The translations under genes were made by a program, and so were the position numbers. Under the pieces are notes generated by a model. The model worked only from the letters and a program-made list of their open reading frames with translations. It was not told the origin of the DNA and did not search any database. This document shows, one piece after another, positions 6,676 through 13,668 of a DNA stretch of 33,984 nt; position 1 is the stretch's first letter; each line of letters starts with the position of its first letter. This stretch comes from CAYFXA01 sp964347135 (GTDB lineage: Bacteria > Patescibacteriota > Microgenomatia > PFEM01 > JAHIFH01), in NCBI GenBank assembly GCA_964347135.1, contig CAYFXA010000023.1:1-33984 (forward strand), written 5' to 3'.

Positions 6676-7342
6676 AAGTTTTGCCGTTGTCGTAAACCTC
6701 TAAATGCAAGTGAGCACCGGTTGCCCAACCAGTATGACCAACAGTACCAATAACCGTGTTTTTATCAACTTCTTCACCTTCTTTTACAACCACTTTCGCC
6801 AAGTGAGCATAAAGGGATTTAAACCCCGAACCGTGGTTAATAAGAATATGGTTACCGTAAGAAAAGCGGTTGTAGATAACTCTTTCTACTTTTCCTTCCA
6901 TTAAAGGATAAACCGGCGCTCCTTCGATTTCGTTTAAGTCAATCCCTCGGTGAAGGGCATTATAACCTGAAGTGATATTAAAAGAATCCACCGGAACTCG
7001 AACCGATTTTTCGGTTGCTAATGAATCTTCTGTGGCAACCACGGTTGCTGTTTCTACTGGTTGGTCTGAACTGAAAGCAGAAATAGGAGGAATAACCATT
7101 CCCGTTAAAAGAGCCACCAAGGCCAAGTTAAAACCAAAAACTTTTCTTGATTGTTTTTTTTCAAAAAGGCGACGCAAAACTCGGCTGACTGGATGGCCAG
7201 CATAGCGCTTACTCGTCCCAATTTTGATTAATAGGGAAATAAGCTCAAAAAGATGGCCGACTGAAGTTTGTTTGGGACGACCCCGCTTGCGGCTAAAAGA
7301 AACCGCAAATTGGCGTTGTCCAAAAGTGATTGAGTAAGTCAT
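6650..7342 (-). CDS. M23-family metallopeptidase (peptidoglycan hydrolase)
   Basis: A 230-residue protein: a basic cytoplasmic N-terminus, one membrane segment (FGFNLALVALLTGMVIPPISAF), then an external LytM/M23 domain. Zinc ligands are complete: HRGID (HxxxD) and AHLHLE (HxH), with GHTGWATG between, so it should be active in cutting peptidoglycan cross-bridges. The start is uncertain: ATG at 7342 is used here, but an in-frame GTG at 7363 directly follows the leader U-tract. Codons upstream of that read through the promoter and hairpin and are not coding. Two FemAB-type bridge enzymes further along fit the same wall chemistry. Confidence 0.88.
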   Translation of the reverse strand: MTYSITFGQRQFAVSFSRKRGRPKQTSVGHLFELISLLIKIGTSKRYAGHPVSRVLRRLFEKKQSRKVFGFNLALVALLTGMVIPPISAFSSDQPVETATVVATEDSLATEKSVRVPVDSFNITSGYNALHRGIDLNEIEGAPVYPLMEGKVERVIYNRFSYGNHILINHGSGFKSLYAHLAKVVVKEGEEVDKNTVIGTVGHTGWATGAHLHLEVYDNGKTFNPLTILK

Positions 7343-7363
7343 AAAGTGGGCTAATTCACCCAC

Positions 7364-7395
7364 AAAAAAATCCTCTCCGATAAACGAGAGAGGAT
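7364..7395 (-). terminator. Hairpin plus U7 in M23 leader
   Basis: Minus-strand ATCCTCTC (7395-7388) pairs with GAGAGGAT (7377-7370) and is followed by seven T (7370-7364). It is a perfect terminator shape placed at about +2 of the M23 promoter. It may terminate the upstream endonuclease gene, attenuate M23, or cap the M23 mRNA. Confidence 0.6.
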
Positions 7396-7403
7396 CTACA
7401 TAT

Positions 7404-7412
7404 ATTATACCA
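7404..7412 (-). promoter_or_regulatory. Extended -10 promoter of M23 gene
   Basis: Minus-strand TGTGG followed by TATAAT (7404-7409). Predicted start near 7397, at the base of the hairpin at 7370-7395. No strong -35. Confidence 0.6.
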
Positions 7413-7432
7413 CAAAAAGGCAATTTTTGAGG

Positions 7433-8107
7433 TTAAATGAAATGTTGTAAAAAAGCGTTTTTTCTTTGAAGAGAGATTCTATGGTTAGGATAATATATAT
7501 ATTCTAGGATTTTTTTGGTGTCTTTTTCTCCATAGCCAAGTTTCCATCTTGTTGGAGGTTTTCCATAACCACACAACTTTCTTTTATTAACGCCGAGCGC
7601 TTTTGTAAGGTGATCTCTTATTCTTCTTAAAAAAGGCTTACTTCCGCAGGTAAAATTACTTCGAATGTTAGTATAAAATTTTCCGTTTTTGCTGTGTTTA
7701 TATCTAATAAAGTGAACACTACCATCGCCGTCAAAATATCCACGTATAAAATCTGGCAGAAGTTTAAAAGGAACTGGAGGAAATTTAAGCGTTTTTGATT
7801 TATTTTGTGTGCCTCCAAGTGTCTGAATATCAAAGTAAGCTTTCTTGGAGTGGATACAGAGTTCAAAAGTGTTTTTTAAGATTCCATTACGATGTTCACG
7901 GACAATGGGAGAGTTCGAATTCAATGTCTTTCTTATTATTTGCAAATGTTCGAGATTAATAGAATGAAATCTTATTCGGTAAGATCGATCGTGTTTCATG
8001 CTGCCGTCGGCAAACCAAAAACCGAGAACGTAAGCCATGGTAGGGGACCAGGAGGAGAAAAAGCTTTCATTTAGTTTGTATTTTCTAGAGTGATAAACGT
8101 TGGGCAT
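7433..8107 (-). CDS. Free-standing LAGLIDADG homing endonuclease
   Basis: A 224-residue protein with both LAGLIDADG motifs: AYVLGFWFADG (residues 25-35) and DFIRGYFDGDG (119-129), each with the metal-binding acidic residue. The two-motif layout makes it a monomeric endonuclease that would cut a long asymmetric DNA site. It is not inside a recognisable intron or intein: the reading frame is complete, and the flanks are the M23 promoter and tRNA-Cys. It has its own promoter with the -10 seven bases before the ATG, which suggests domestication or stable expression. Some LAGLIDADG proteins act instead as transcription regulators or maturases. Confidence 0.85.
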   Translation of the reverse strand: MPNVYHSRKYKLNESFFSSWSPTMAYVLGFWFADGSMKHDRSYRIRFHSINLEHLQIIRKTLNSNSPIVREHRNGILKNTFELCIHSKKAYFDIQTLGGTQNKSKTLKFPPVPFKLLPDFIRGYFDGDGSVHFIRYKHSKNGKFYTNIRSNFTCGSKPFLRRIRDHLTKALGVNKRKLCGYGKPPTRWKLGYGEKDTKKILEYIYYPNHRISLQRKNAFLQHFI

Positions 8108-8114
8108 TAGGAGT

Positions 8115-8144
8115 AGTGTAACCGAAAATAACCCGAAGAGTCAA
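8115..8144 (-). promoter_or_regulatory. Promoter of LAGLIDADG gene
   Basis: Minus-strand TTGACT (8139-8144), 18-base spacer, TACACT (8115-8120), seven bases before the ATG at 8107. Leaderless transcript predicted. Confidence 0.7.
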
Positions 8145-8181
8145 GAGGTAAGCGTGAGAACTTTCTGGAAAGGTTTCTTTT

Positions 8182-8257
8182 TGGAGGCGCAGGTCGGATT
8201 CGCACCGACGTATAGCCGTTTTGCAGACGGCCGCGTTAACTTCTTCGCCACTGCGCC
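8182..8257 (-). tRNA. tRNA-Cys (GCA)
   Basis: The minus strand folds as a full cloverleaf. Acceptor arms GGCGCAG and CTGCGCC, anticodon stem GCCGT/ACGGC around the loop CTGCAAA (anticodon GCA), T arm GTCGG/CCGAC with loop TGCGAAT. The discriminator is U, as expected for tRNA-Cys, and the CCA end is encoded (8182-8184). It is intronless. A promoter with its -10 about eight bases upstream (8266-8294) gives almost no 5' leader. Confidence 0.97.
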
Positions 8258-8265
8258 ACACTTGC

Positions 8266-8294
8266 ATTATCTCACTTTTAGGTTCAAAAAGCAA
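8266..8294 (-). promoter_or_regulatory. tRNA-Cys promoter
   Basis: Minus-strand TTGCTT (8289-8294), 17-base spacer, GATAAT (8266-8271). The predicted start is within a few bases of the tRNA 5' end. Confidence 0.7.
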
Positions 8295-8305
8295 TTTTTT
8301 TCCAT

Positions 8306-8489
8306 AAGAAAAGGGCCTCAACCACACAGCTTTGTTACTACAAGACGCTGCGTTGCGTCGGCCCCTTCTTCTCGGCATCATGACCGAGATCGAAATCGAT
8401 CCTCGATCTTTCCTCTAATGACTACGTAGATGAGGGGGGGATCCAACAATCACCGTAAAGGCGAGAACAACCAACAGGCAGACCTCGCC
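8306..8489. other. Structured noncoding stretch of unknown role
   Basis: About 180 bases, richer in G/C than the surroundings, hold a chain of inverted repeats: AAGAAAAGGGCC with GGCCCCTTCTT (8306-8370) enclosing GACGC/GCGTC (8344-8359); CTCGG/CCGAG (8371-8388); GATCGA/TCGATC (8388-8408); GGCGAG/CTCGCC (8460-8489). On the minus strand the first ends in TTTTCTT, a possible terminator between the small membrane gene and tRNA-Cys. No tmRNA, RNase P, SRP or 6S core was recognised. It may be a noncoding RNA or decayed sequence. Confidence 0.4.
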
Positions 8490-8514
8490 AACCCCTAACG
8501 CAGTTATTAGAAGA

Positions 8515-8724
8515 TCACCTATGAAGTTCATTCTTCCATTCCTTTCTCTCAGCTCGAAGCATCAATAGCCAGCCTCCAAACCAAAGCCCTCCTCCAATTA
8601 CTATTGCAACCCACGTTTGGGATTGGAGAAGAACGGGCTGATTGGCTAGGTTGTTGTCGTAGCTGAGGAGGAAACCGCCTATTGGAAAGCCGGCGAGAAA
8701 CAGTAGAAACCCTAAATTTCTCAT
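8515..8724 (-). CDS. Small two-segment membrane protein
   Basis: A 69-residue protein with two hydrophobic segments (LGFLLFLAGFPIGGFLLS and WVAIVIGGGLWFGGWLLML) and a charged C-terminal tail. No family is recognised. It is credible because a strong Shine-Dalgarno (GGAGGAG) stands five bases or so before the ATG and a good promoter is just upstream (8739-8767). Strong ribosome sites are rare here, which sets this gene and the MFS gene apart. Its neighbours are the structured stretch downstream and an orphan promoter with hairpin upstream. Confidence 0.6.
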   Translation of the reverse strand: MRNLGFLLFLAGFPIGGFLLSYDNNLANQPVLLQSQTWVAIVIGGGLWFGGWLLMLRAERKEWKNELHR

Positions 8725-8738
8725 CTTCTCCTCCAGTC

Positions 8739-8767
8739 ATACTAGTCAATCATATCAGTGATGCCAA
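8739..8767 (-). promoter_or_regulatory. Promoter of small membrane protein
   Basis: Minus-strand TTGGCA (8762-8767), 17-base spacer, TAGTAT (8739-8744). The predicted start is near 8732, close to the Shine-Dalgarno. Confidence 0.65.
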
Positions 8768-8809
8768 GGTACTTCTGAAAAAAGCTAACCGCCTTTAATT
8801 CGCGAAATG

Positions 8810-8842
8810 AAAAAAAAGGCAGGGAACCCTTTTAAGTAGCCT
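8810..8842 (-). terminator. Hairpin plus U8 at an orphan promoter
   Basis: Minus-strand AGGC (8842-8839) and GCCT, with an inner AGGG/CCCT pairing, are followed by eight T (8817-8810). The element overlaps the predicted start of the 8845-8873 promoter. The outcome would be an RNA of about 30 bases unless read through. Confidence 0.5.
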
Positions 8843-8844
8843 AT

Positions 8845-8873
8845 AATATATCACAAAATTCCTTGAAAGTCAA
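8845..8873 (-). promoter_or_regulatory. Orphan leftward promoter
   Basis: Minus-strand TTGACT (8868-8873), 17-base spacer ending TGTGA, TATATT (8845-8850). The next leftward gene has its own promoter, so the role of this one is unclear. Confidence 0.65.
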
Positions 8874-8885
8874 CTGAGTTTTTTC

Positions 8886-8914
8886 TTGCTTCCTTTGTTT
8901 ATCTATGTTATTAT
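8886..8914 (+). promoter_or_regulatory. Promoter of PEGA/SH3 gene
   Basis: TTGCTT (8886-8891), 17-base spacer, extended -10 TGT TATTAT (8909-8914), seven bases before the ATG at 8922. Leaderless transcript predicted. Confidence 0.65.
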
Positions 8915-8921
8915 CCCTCTG

Positions 8922-9842
8922 ATGAAAAGAAATTGGTTGATTATTACTGTCGCCATTTTAGTTCTTGTTCTTGGCGGTTTAATAATTAAGAATAAATTTT
9001 TCTCCCGACCGGGTGCAGGTGCCCTTCAGGTTTCAGCTACCCCCAAGGCAACAGTTTATATTGATGGTGAACAAGTGGGTTTAACCCCGTTTTTTAGTGA
9101 CAAGATTGAAGCCGGTGAACACACGATTAGAATTGTTCCTGAAACAACGATTGATAGTTTAGTTACTTGGGAGGGCAAAGTTAATTTGGCTCCGGGCATT
9201 ATTACGGCAATCAATCGAACCTTAGGGGCAACCGAAGCAGATTCATCCGGAGAAATTTTATCTTTAGAAAAAATTGCCAGTCGAAATAGTGCTTCTTTGA
9301 CGGTTGTTTCCATTCCTGACCAAGCAGTCGTAAAAATTAATGGTGAACCAAAAGGCTTTGCTCCGGTTCTGGAAGAAAACTTAACCCCAGGCGATTATCA
9401 AGTAGTTGTTAGCTCTCCGGGCTTTGAAGAAAGAAGCATTACTGCTCAAACCGTGGCTGGTTATAAGCTAACCGTTAGCGTTAAGCTAGCTCAAAAGATT
9501 GAGGGAATTGCGGAAGCAACACCAAGCGGAGAACTTGAAGAGGAGGAGGAAGAGGAAGAGGAGGAGGAGGAAGAGGAAGAGAGTCCTTCTCCTTCACCAG
9601 AAACCACTCCCAAACCAAGCCCAACGCCGCCAGATACGCCCTATGTGAGAATTAAAGAGACACCCACTGGCTGGTTGCGAGTAAGAGCCGAACCTTCAAC
9701 CGAGTCTGAAGAACTTGCCAAAGTTAATCCTGGCGAGGCATTTCCTTATCTTGATGAAGAAAAATTTGGTTGGTATAAGATTGAATACGAAACAGGAGAA
9801 GAAGGTTGGGTTAGTGGTACTTACTCCGAACTTGTTGAATAG
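8922..9842 (+). CDS. Surface protein with two PEGA domains and SH3 domain
   Basis: A 306-residue protein exported through an N-terminal membrane segment (WLIITVAILVLVLGGLII). Outside are two PEGA repeats (ALQVSATPKATVYIDGEQVG, and a second near KINGEPKG with the typical LTPGDYQVVV end), a run of 15 glutamates, a Ser/Pro/Thr linker and a C-terminal bacterial SH3 domain (WLRVRAEPSTESEELAKV to GWVSGTY). PEGA and SH3b modules usually bind glycans or peptidoglycan. The ATG at 8922 is preferred to an upstream TTG at 8886 because the latter falls on the -35. The gene meets the converging UbiA-family gene with no base between the two stops. Confidence 0.85.
   Translation: MKRNWLIITVAILVLVLGGLIIKNKFFSRPGAGALQVSATPKATVYIDGEQVGLTPFFSDKIEAGEHTIRIVPETTIDSLVTWEGKVNLAPGIITAINRTLGATEADSSGEILSLEKIASRNSASLTVVSIPDQAVVKINGEPKGFAPVLEENLTPGDYQVVVSSPGFEERSITAQTVAGYKLTVSVKLAQKIEGIAEATPSGELEEEEEEEEEEEEEEESPSPSPETTPKPSPTPPDTPYVRIKETPTGWLRVRAEPSTESEELAKVNPGEAFPYLDEEKFGWYKIEYETGEEGWVSGTYSELVE
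9537..9581 (+). repeat. GAA/GAG codon repeat (poly-Glu tract)
   Basis: Fifteen consecutive Glu codons, a mix of GAA and GAG, form a pure purine tract within the PEGA/SH3 gene. It acts as a charged spacer and may vary in length between strains. Confidence 0.9.
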
Positions 9843-10778
9843 CTAAGGTCTTACTCCATATATAATTATTACCACTAAAAAAATCCAAATAGCGACTGTG
9901 GCTAGAAGTGTTTTGTCACCAAGAAGAACTCTTTCTGGTGATTCTGCTCGGTCAGTGCCTTCATGAATAATTCTTAAATACCTCATAATTCCAAAAATAA
10001 CTACGGGAATCGTGGCCATTAACCACTTATTAATCCCAGCAAAAGTCAGGGGCAGATCCCCTAAAAAGAAAATTCTTTGGCCAATCGGCGGTGGTGGGGC
10101 AAAAAAGGTATAAAGAGCGTACGCCATCCAAGCAGAGTTGGCAAACATGGAAAGATAAGAATCTAGAAGGGCTGGAGAATAATGAGTCAGGGTTCCTCGA
10201 TGACGAGGAGCTTTTTGTTCAAGAATGGCTAACTCTGTTCTCCTTTTTCCAGCAGCTAGAAATAAGGCCAACGAGATAACACAGAGTAGGAACCAAACAT
10301 TCATGTGAACATTGATTGCCAGGGCACCAGCATAAACCCGAATGATAAAGCCGCCAGCAATAGCAAGAATATCAATGAGAACAAGTTTTTTGAGCACCAA
10401 AGAATAGCTAATTTGAAGAATAAAATAGGCAAGACAGGCGAAGAAAAAGAAAAAATTAATTAAATAGGCTAAATAAAGGCTGGTAAAACTTCCAGTGATA
10501 AAAACAAAAAGAGCGGTGGCAATAGGAATTTTGCCACTAGCAATAGGACGCCTTTTTTTAACTGGATGGAGTTTGTCTTGAGGAATGTCAATGATGTCAT
10601 TGAAAAAATAAATTGATGAGGTAAGAATGGTAAAGATAAAAATACATTTGACTACCAGCCAAAAGGGTTCAGCTAAAAAGAGTTTTCCGGAAAAGACTAA
10701 AGGAGCTGCTAAAGCAAGATTTTTTAAGGCTTGCCTCGGCCGAATGGAGTAAAAAATGTAGAGAGGAAATTGAACCAC
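9843..10778 (-). CDS. UbiA-family decaprenyl-phosphate phosphoribosyltransferase-like protein
   Basis: A 311-residue membrane prenyltransferase with about eight or nine hydrophobic segments. The Asp-rich motif NDIIDIPQDKLHPVKKRRP followed by IASG, the start RPRQALKNLALAAPL and the later LFLAAGKRRTEL are typical of the subgroup that makes decaprenyl-phosphate 5-phosphoribose (Rv3806c type) rather than of quinone or heme enzymes. In mycobacteria this is the first step toward the lipid-linked arabinose donor. The GTG start at 10778 gives a 55-base overlap with the upstream wecA-like gene. No partner oxidoreductase (DprE1/DprE2) is in this window, so the final sugar is unknown. Confidence 0.82.
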   Translation of the reverse strand: MVQFPLYIFYSIRPRQALKNLALAAPLVFSGKLFLAEPFWLVVKCIFIFTILTSSIYFFNDIIDIPQDKLHPVKKRRPIASGKIPIATALFVFITGSFTSLYLAYLINFFFFFACLAYFILQISYSLVLKKLVLIDILAIAGGFIIRVYAGALAINVHMNVWFLLCVISLALFLAAGKRRTELAILEQKAPRHRGTLTHYSPALLDSYLSMFANSAWMAYALYTFFAPPPPIGQRIFFLGDLPLTFAGINKWLMATIPVVIFGIMRYLRIIHEGTDRAESPERVLLGDKTLLATVAIWIFLVVIIIYGVRP

Positions 10779-11827
10779 AAAAATAATACCCCAATAAGAA
10801 CAGCTAACATGGCTATTGTATAGAATTTACCCTGGCTGTTCAAGTTAAGGGCCAAGAGGCCTAAAAAGGCAGTGATTCCCCAATAAAACACAGCCGCTCT
10901 TCGTTTTCCCCAGCGCCATTCGTCAAGAAGTTTATGATGCAAATGCCCCCGATCTCCCCAAACAGGTGAACGACCAACCAGGATTCTACGAACAATGGAA
11001 TAACCGGCATCAATTAAAGGTACTCCTAACACCACCATGGCGGTAAGAATTTTACTGGTAGCGAGAATGGTAAGAACGGCAATCATAAAACCAGCTAGTG
11101 TTCCGCCACCAAAACCGGGCATAATTTTTTGGGGATAGAAATTAAAAGGAAGAAAACCAAGATAGGCTCCAGCCAGGATTGAAGCCAAAATGGCAATGGG
11201 CCATTGGGTAATGTCAGCCGAATAACGAAAAGAAAAAGCGGCAATAGTAAGGCCAGCAATAACAACAATGCCTGGCAATTGGCCATCAAAACCCTTGGAC
11301 CAATTAACAATATTGCTTAAACCAACAATCCAAAAAAGAGCCAGAATATCAGCAATAAGCCAAATACTGCGCGTTTCTCCCAAAAGTTGAAATTGGATTT
11401 GGGGCTGGTCAAGGCGAATAACGCCATTAAAAGGATTGGTAATAAAAGCAATTCCAATTCCAGCACCCACAACTGCTGCGGCAGCAAAAAAGCAGAGAAT
11501 TAAGCGAAGGTAGGGATTAAGATCAAAACGATCGTCAAGTATCCCCATAACGGCCATAATCGTTACTCCCAACAAAATTCCTTTTAAATGTTTATCTAGG
11601 GGTAAAAAGATAAGCGAACTAATTAGTAAAGCTAAAAAAATAGGAACCCCTCCTCCTCGAGGAACGGGTTGAACATGAGTGGTTTTAGGAGTTTTGTGTT
11701 TAACAGGGTCTTCCACCCAGCCCAGACGGCGATAGATAAAAATGGTCACAGGAGTAACTAGTAATGAGATAAGAAAAGCAGAGAAAAGAGGTAAAAAAAT
11801 TAAATTATTGATTAAAGAACCGTCCAT
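10724..11827 (-). CDS. WecA/MraY-like polyprenyl-phosphate sugar-phosphate transferase
   Basis: A 367-residue polytopic membrane enzyme expected to move a sugar phosphate from a UDP-sugar to polyprenyl phosphate, starting a surface glycan. Recognised elements: PRGGG in the first loop, MGILDD with the paired aspartates, and GDRGHLHHKLL with the His-rich motif of the WecA/TagO branch. The motif normally NxxNxxDGxDG reads NIVNWSKGFDG, so the first Asp is replaced by Lys. Its ATG overlaps the previous stop (TAATG) and its 3' end overlaps the next gene, so all three are translated as one unit. Substrate is not predictable. Confidence 0.85.
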   Translation of the reverse strand: MDGSLINNLIFLPLFSAFLISLLVTPVTIFIYRRLGWVEDPVKHKTPKTTHVQPVPRGGGVPIFLALLISSLIFLPLDKHLKGILLGVTIMAVMGILDDRFDLNPYLRLILCFFAAAAVVGAGIGIAFITNPFNGVIRLDQPQIQFQLLGETRSIWLIADILALFWIVGLSNIVNWSKGFDGQLPGIVVIAGLTIAAFSFRYSADITQWPIAILASILAGAYLGFLPFNFYPQKIMPGFGGGTLAGFMIAVLTILATSKILTAMVVLGVPLIDAGYSIVRRILVGRSPVWGDRGHLHHKLLDEWRWGKRRAAVFYWGITAFLGLLALNLNSQGKFYTIAMLAVLIGVLFLWFNFLSTFFTPFGRGKP

Positions 11828-12153
11828 TAAATGGTTAAACGGATAATTTGGACTAAGCTAATTAAAATCAAAAGGCAAAAAACTAAACTCGCTGCTGCCA
11901 ACATTTTTTTCACCAAAGTTTCTTCTTGGGCTGCCAGTTGAGCGACAACCATGTTAGCAAAAAGAACAATTAGGCAGATAGCTGGAAGAATAATAATTCC
12001 CGGATAATTAACCAACTGGTCCTTTCCCCAAGGACGGGAGTAAAAAAGGGGAATTTCAGGGGGCAAAAAGCGCCAGACAGAAACAATAATCAAGACTTGG
12101 GCAATTAACAAAAAAAAGCCAGTTTGGGTAAAAGTTTTAGTTGGTTTTCTCAC
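11827..12153 (-). CDS. Small membrane protein, DUF1648-like
   Basis: A 108-residue protein with three hydrophobic segments. After the first is RFLPPEIPLFYSRPWG, similar to the LPxxIPxHF element of DUF1648 proteins, which suggests that relationship but not a function. The start is a GTG at 12153, seven bases after a minus-strand TAGAAT with an upstream TG, so this gene may begin a transcript of its own for the wecA-like and UbiA-like genes. Position between GT39 and wecA-like genes hints at a helper role in the glycan pathway. Confidence 0.6.
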   Translation of the reverse strand: MRKPTKTFTQTGFFLLIAQVLIIVSVWRFLPPEIPLFYSRPWGKDQLVNYPGIIILPAICLIVLFANMVVAQLAAQEETLVKKMLAAASLVFCLLILISLVQIIRLTI

Positions 12154-12160
12154 TTTTTTA

Positions 12161-12169
12161 ATTCTAACA
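12161..12169 (-). promoter_or_regulatory. Extended -10 promoter before DUF1648-like gene
   Basis: Minus-strand TGT followed by TAGAAT (12161-12166), seven bases before the GTG start at 12153. Leaderless transcript predicted. Confidence 0.55.
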
Positions 12170-12177
12170 CGGAATGG

Positions 12178-13668
12178 CTAGAGAAGCCGGTGGAAGATTC
12201 GGAAATCACCGATTTGTTTAGCCAGAAAATATTTCTCATCTAGCAAAAGAAAGAATTCTGAAAAAGGTCGTTTTTCTTGAGGGTCAACAATGATATAGCG
12301 GGGTTTCAGCTCTTGGAGTTTGGCGATTGTTTCTTGGTAGCCATCAAAGTCAATGATGTGATAGGCAACCGCATAGCGACCAACTGGAAGGCGCCGAGCA
12401 AGGGGGTAGATAAAAGGAATATTGCCCCAAATAAAGATTTTTTCATTGGCAATGGTGCGGGATTGGAGATAATTAGCCACTTGGTAAATATTATTAGCGC
12501 GACCATCAAAGTCTTTAAAGTATTCTTGTTGGTTTTTACTTCTTAAAACGAATTGATAGAAGTTAAGATAATAAGGAAGACTAGGATAACTCCAAAATTG
12601 GAAGCCAGAGAAGGTGGCGATAAAAATAACTAAGAGAGTGGCGGGAATAACTCTTTCGATAAGAAAGCCTTTTTCTTTAGCAAACAACAAACCAAAGCAA
12701 AGAGAAAGCGCTGGTAGGACTTGGATTAAGTAATGAGGATAAGGTCTTGAAGAAAGCAAGGCGGCGAACCATGAGAAAGCAAACCACATTAGAATTAGTT
12801 GAGCTCTAAAAGAGATTTTTTTTCTGAGAAGAAAAAGAAGGATAACAAGAAGAGCAACCACCCAAGCTCTGGCCAAAAGGAATAAGGGTAAACCACTTGC
12901 CTGAGTTTGGCCAGCCCAAGAGGAAAGATAAGGAATGTTTTGAAAAAAAGCAGCTGCTAAGTATTGATAAAACGCCCCCTGAAAAGCGTAGTAGATAAGA
13001 GTAATGAAAATTGGGAGAACAAAGCCAAAAACAGCAAAAAAGGCATTGCCTATAAGAGAAATGAGATTTCTTTTTGACAAAGTAAAAAGCAAGAGAATAA
13101 CTAAAGCAGCGAAATCAAAGGCAGCAGGAACCTTGAAAAGGGTGGCGATTCCCAAAAAGGCTCCTGCTAAAAGCCAAACAATAATATTTTTAAAAACTTG
13201 AGTTTTTTTGCCAAAATAATATTTTGAGACAAGATAAAAGGCAGCAATGGTTGGTAAGAGCATGAAGTTTTCGGCATTAGCAACATTGCCTTCAAAAGAA
13301 TGAATATTGGTGAAAAAAGCAAAGATTGCTGTTGTGGTAATGACCGCGGGCAGGTTTTTCTTAAAAAGAATCTTGCTTAACTGGTAAAAAACAAAAATAG
13401 TAACCAAATTCCAAAAAAAGGCAATTAAACGATAGGTAGAAAAATTGCCGGCTATACCAGCAAGAAGGTAAAGCATGGGCGGTTTATTGTCATGGATGTC
13501 ACGATAAAAAACCAAACCTTTTTTTGCGGCCTGACCCAAAGCAAGGTAAATCCCTTCGTCGCCGTAAGTGAATGGTTCAAACAAGGAAGGCAAGCGCAAC
13601 AAAACAACAAAAAGCAGAACAAATATCAACCAATATTTTTTCAGATTTTTCAAAGCCTTTTTAGCCAT
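12178..13668 (-). CDS. GT39-type membrane glycosyltransferase (PMT/ArnT superfamily)
   Basis: A 496-residue polytopic protein. After a first membrane segment comes the external loop with YGDEGIYLALGQAAKKG, where the acidic pair after Gly is the catalytic site of PMT/ArnT-type (GT-C) enzymes. Some 10 or more membrane segments follow, then a soluble external C-terminal domain (from about residue 375). GT-C enzymes use polyprenyl-phosphate sugars, which fits the UbiA- and WecA-like neighbours. The N-terminus overlaps the upstream GT39 gene by 19 bases. Acceptor (protein, lipid or glycan) cannot be told. Confidence 0.82.
   Translation of the reverse strand: MAKKALKNLKKYWLIFVLLFVVLLRLPSLFEPFTYGDEGIYLALGQAAKKGLVFYRDIHDNKPPMLYLLAGIAGNFSTYRLIAFFWNLVTIFVFYQLSKILFKKNLPAVITTTAIFAFFTNIHSFEGNVANAENFMLLPTIAAFYLVSKYYFGKKTQVFKNIIVWLLAGAFLGIATLFKVPAAFDFAALVILLLFTLSKRNLISLIGNAFFAVFGFVLPIFITLIYYAFQGAFYQYLAAAFFQNIPYLSSWAGQTQASGLPLFLLARAWVVALLVILLFLLRKKISFRAQLILMWFAFSWFAALLSSRPYPHYLIQVLPALSLCFGLLFAKEKGFLIERVIPATLLVIFIATFSGFQFWSYPSLPYYLNFYQFVLRSKNQQEYFKDFDGRANNIYQVANYLQSRTIANEKIFIWGNIPFIYPLARRLPVGRYAVAYHIIDFDGYQETIAKLQELKPRYIIVDPQEKRPFSEFFLLLDEKYFLAKQIGDFRIFHRLL

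Noticed and set aside
8085..8429. ORFs of about 100 codons on both strands around tRNA-Cys
   Set aside because: Both run through the tRNA gene and its promoter and have no start signals.
9537..9581. Frameshift or assembly artefact at the poly-Glu tract
   Set aside because: The frame is intact on both sides and the downstream SH3 domain is complete.
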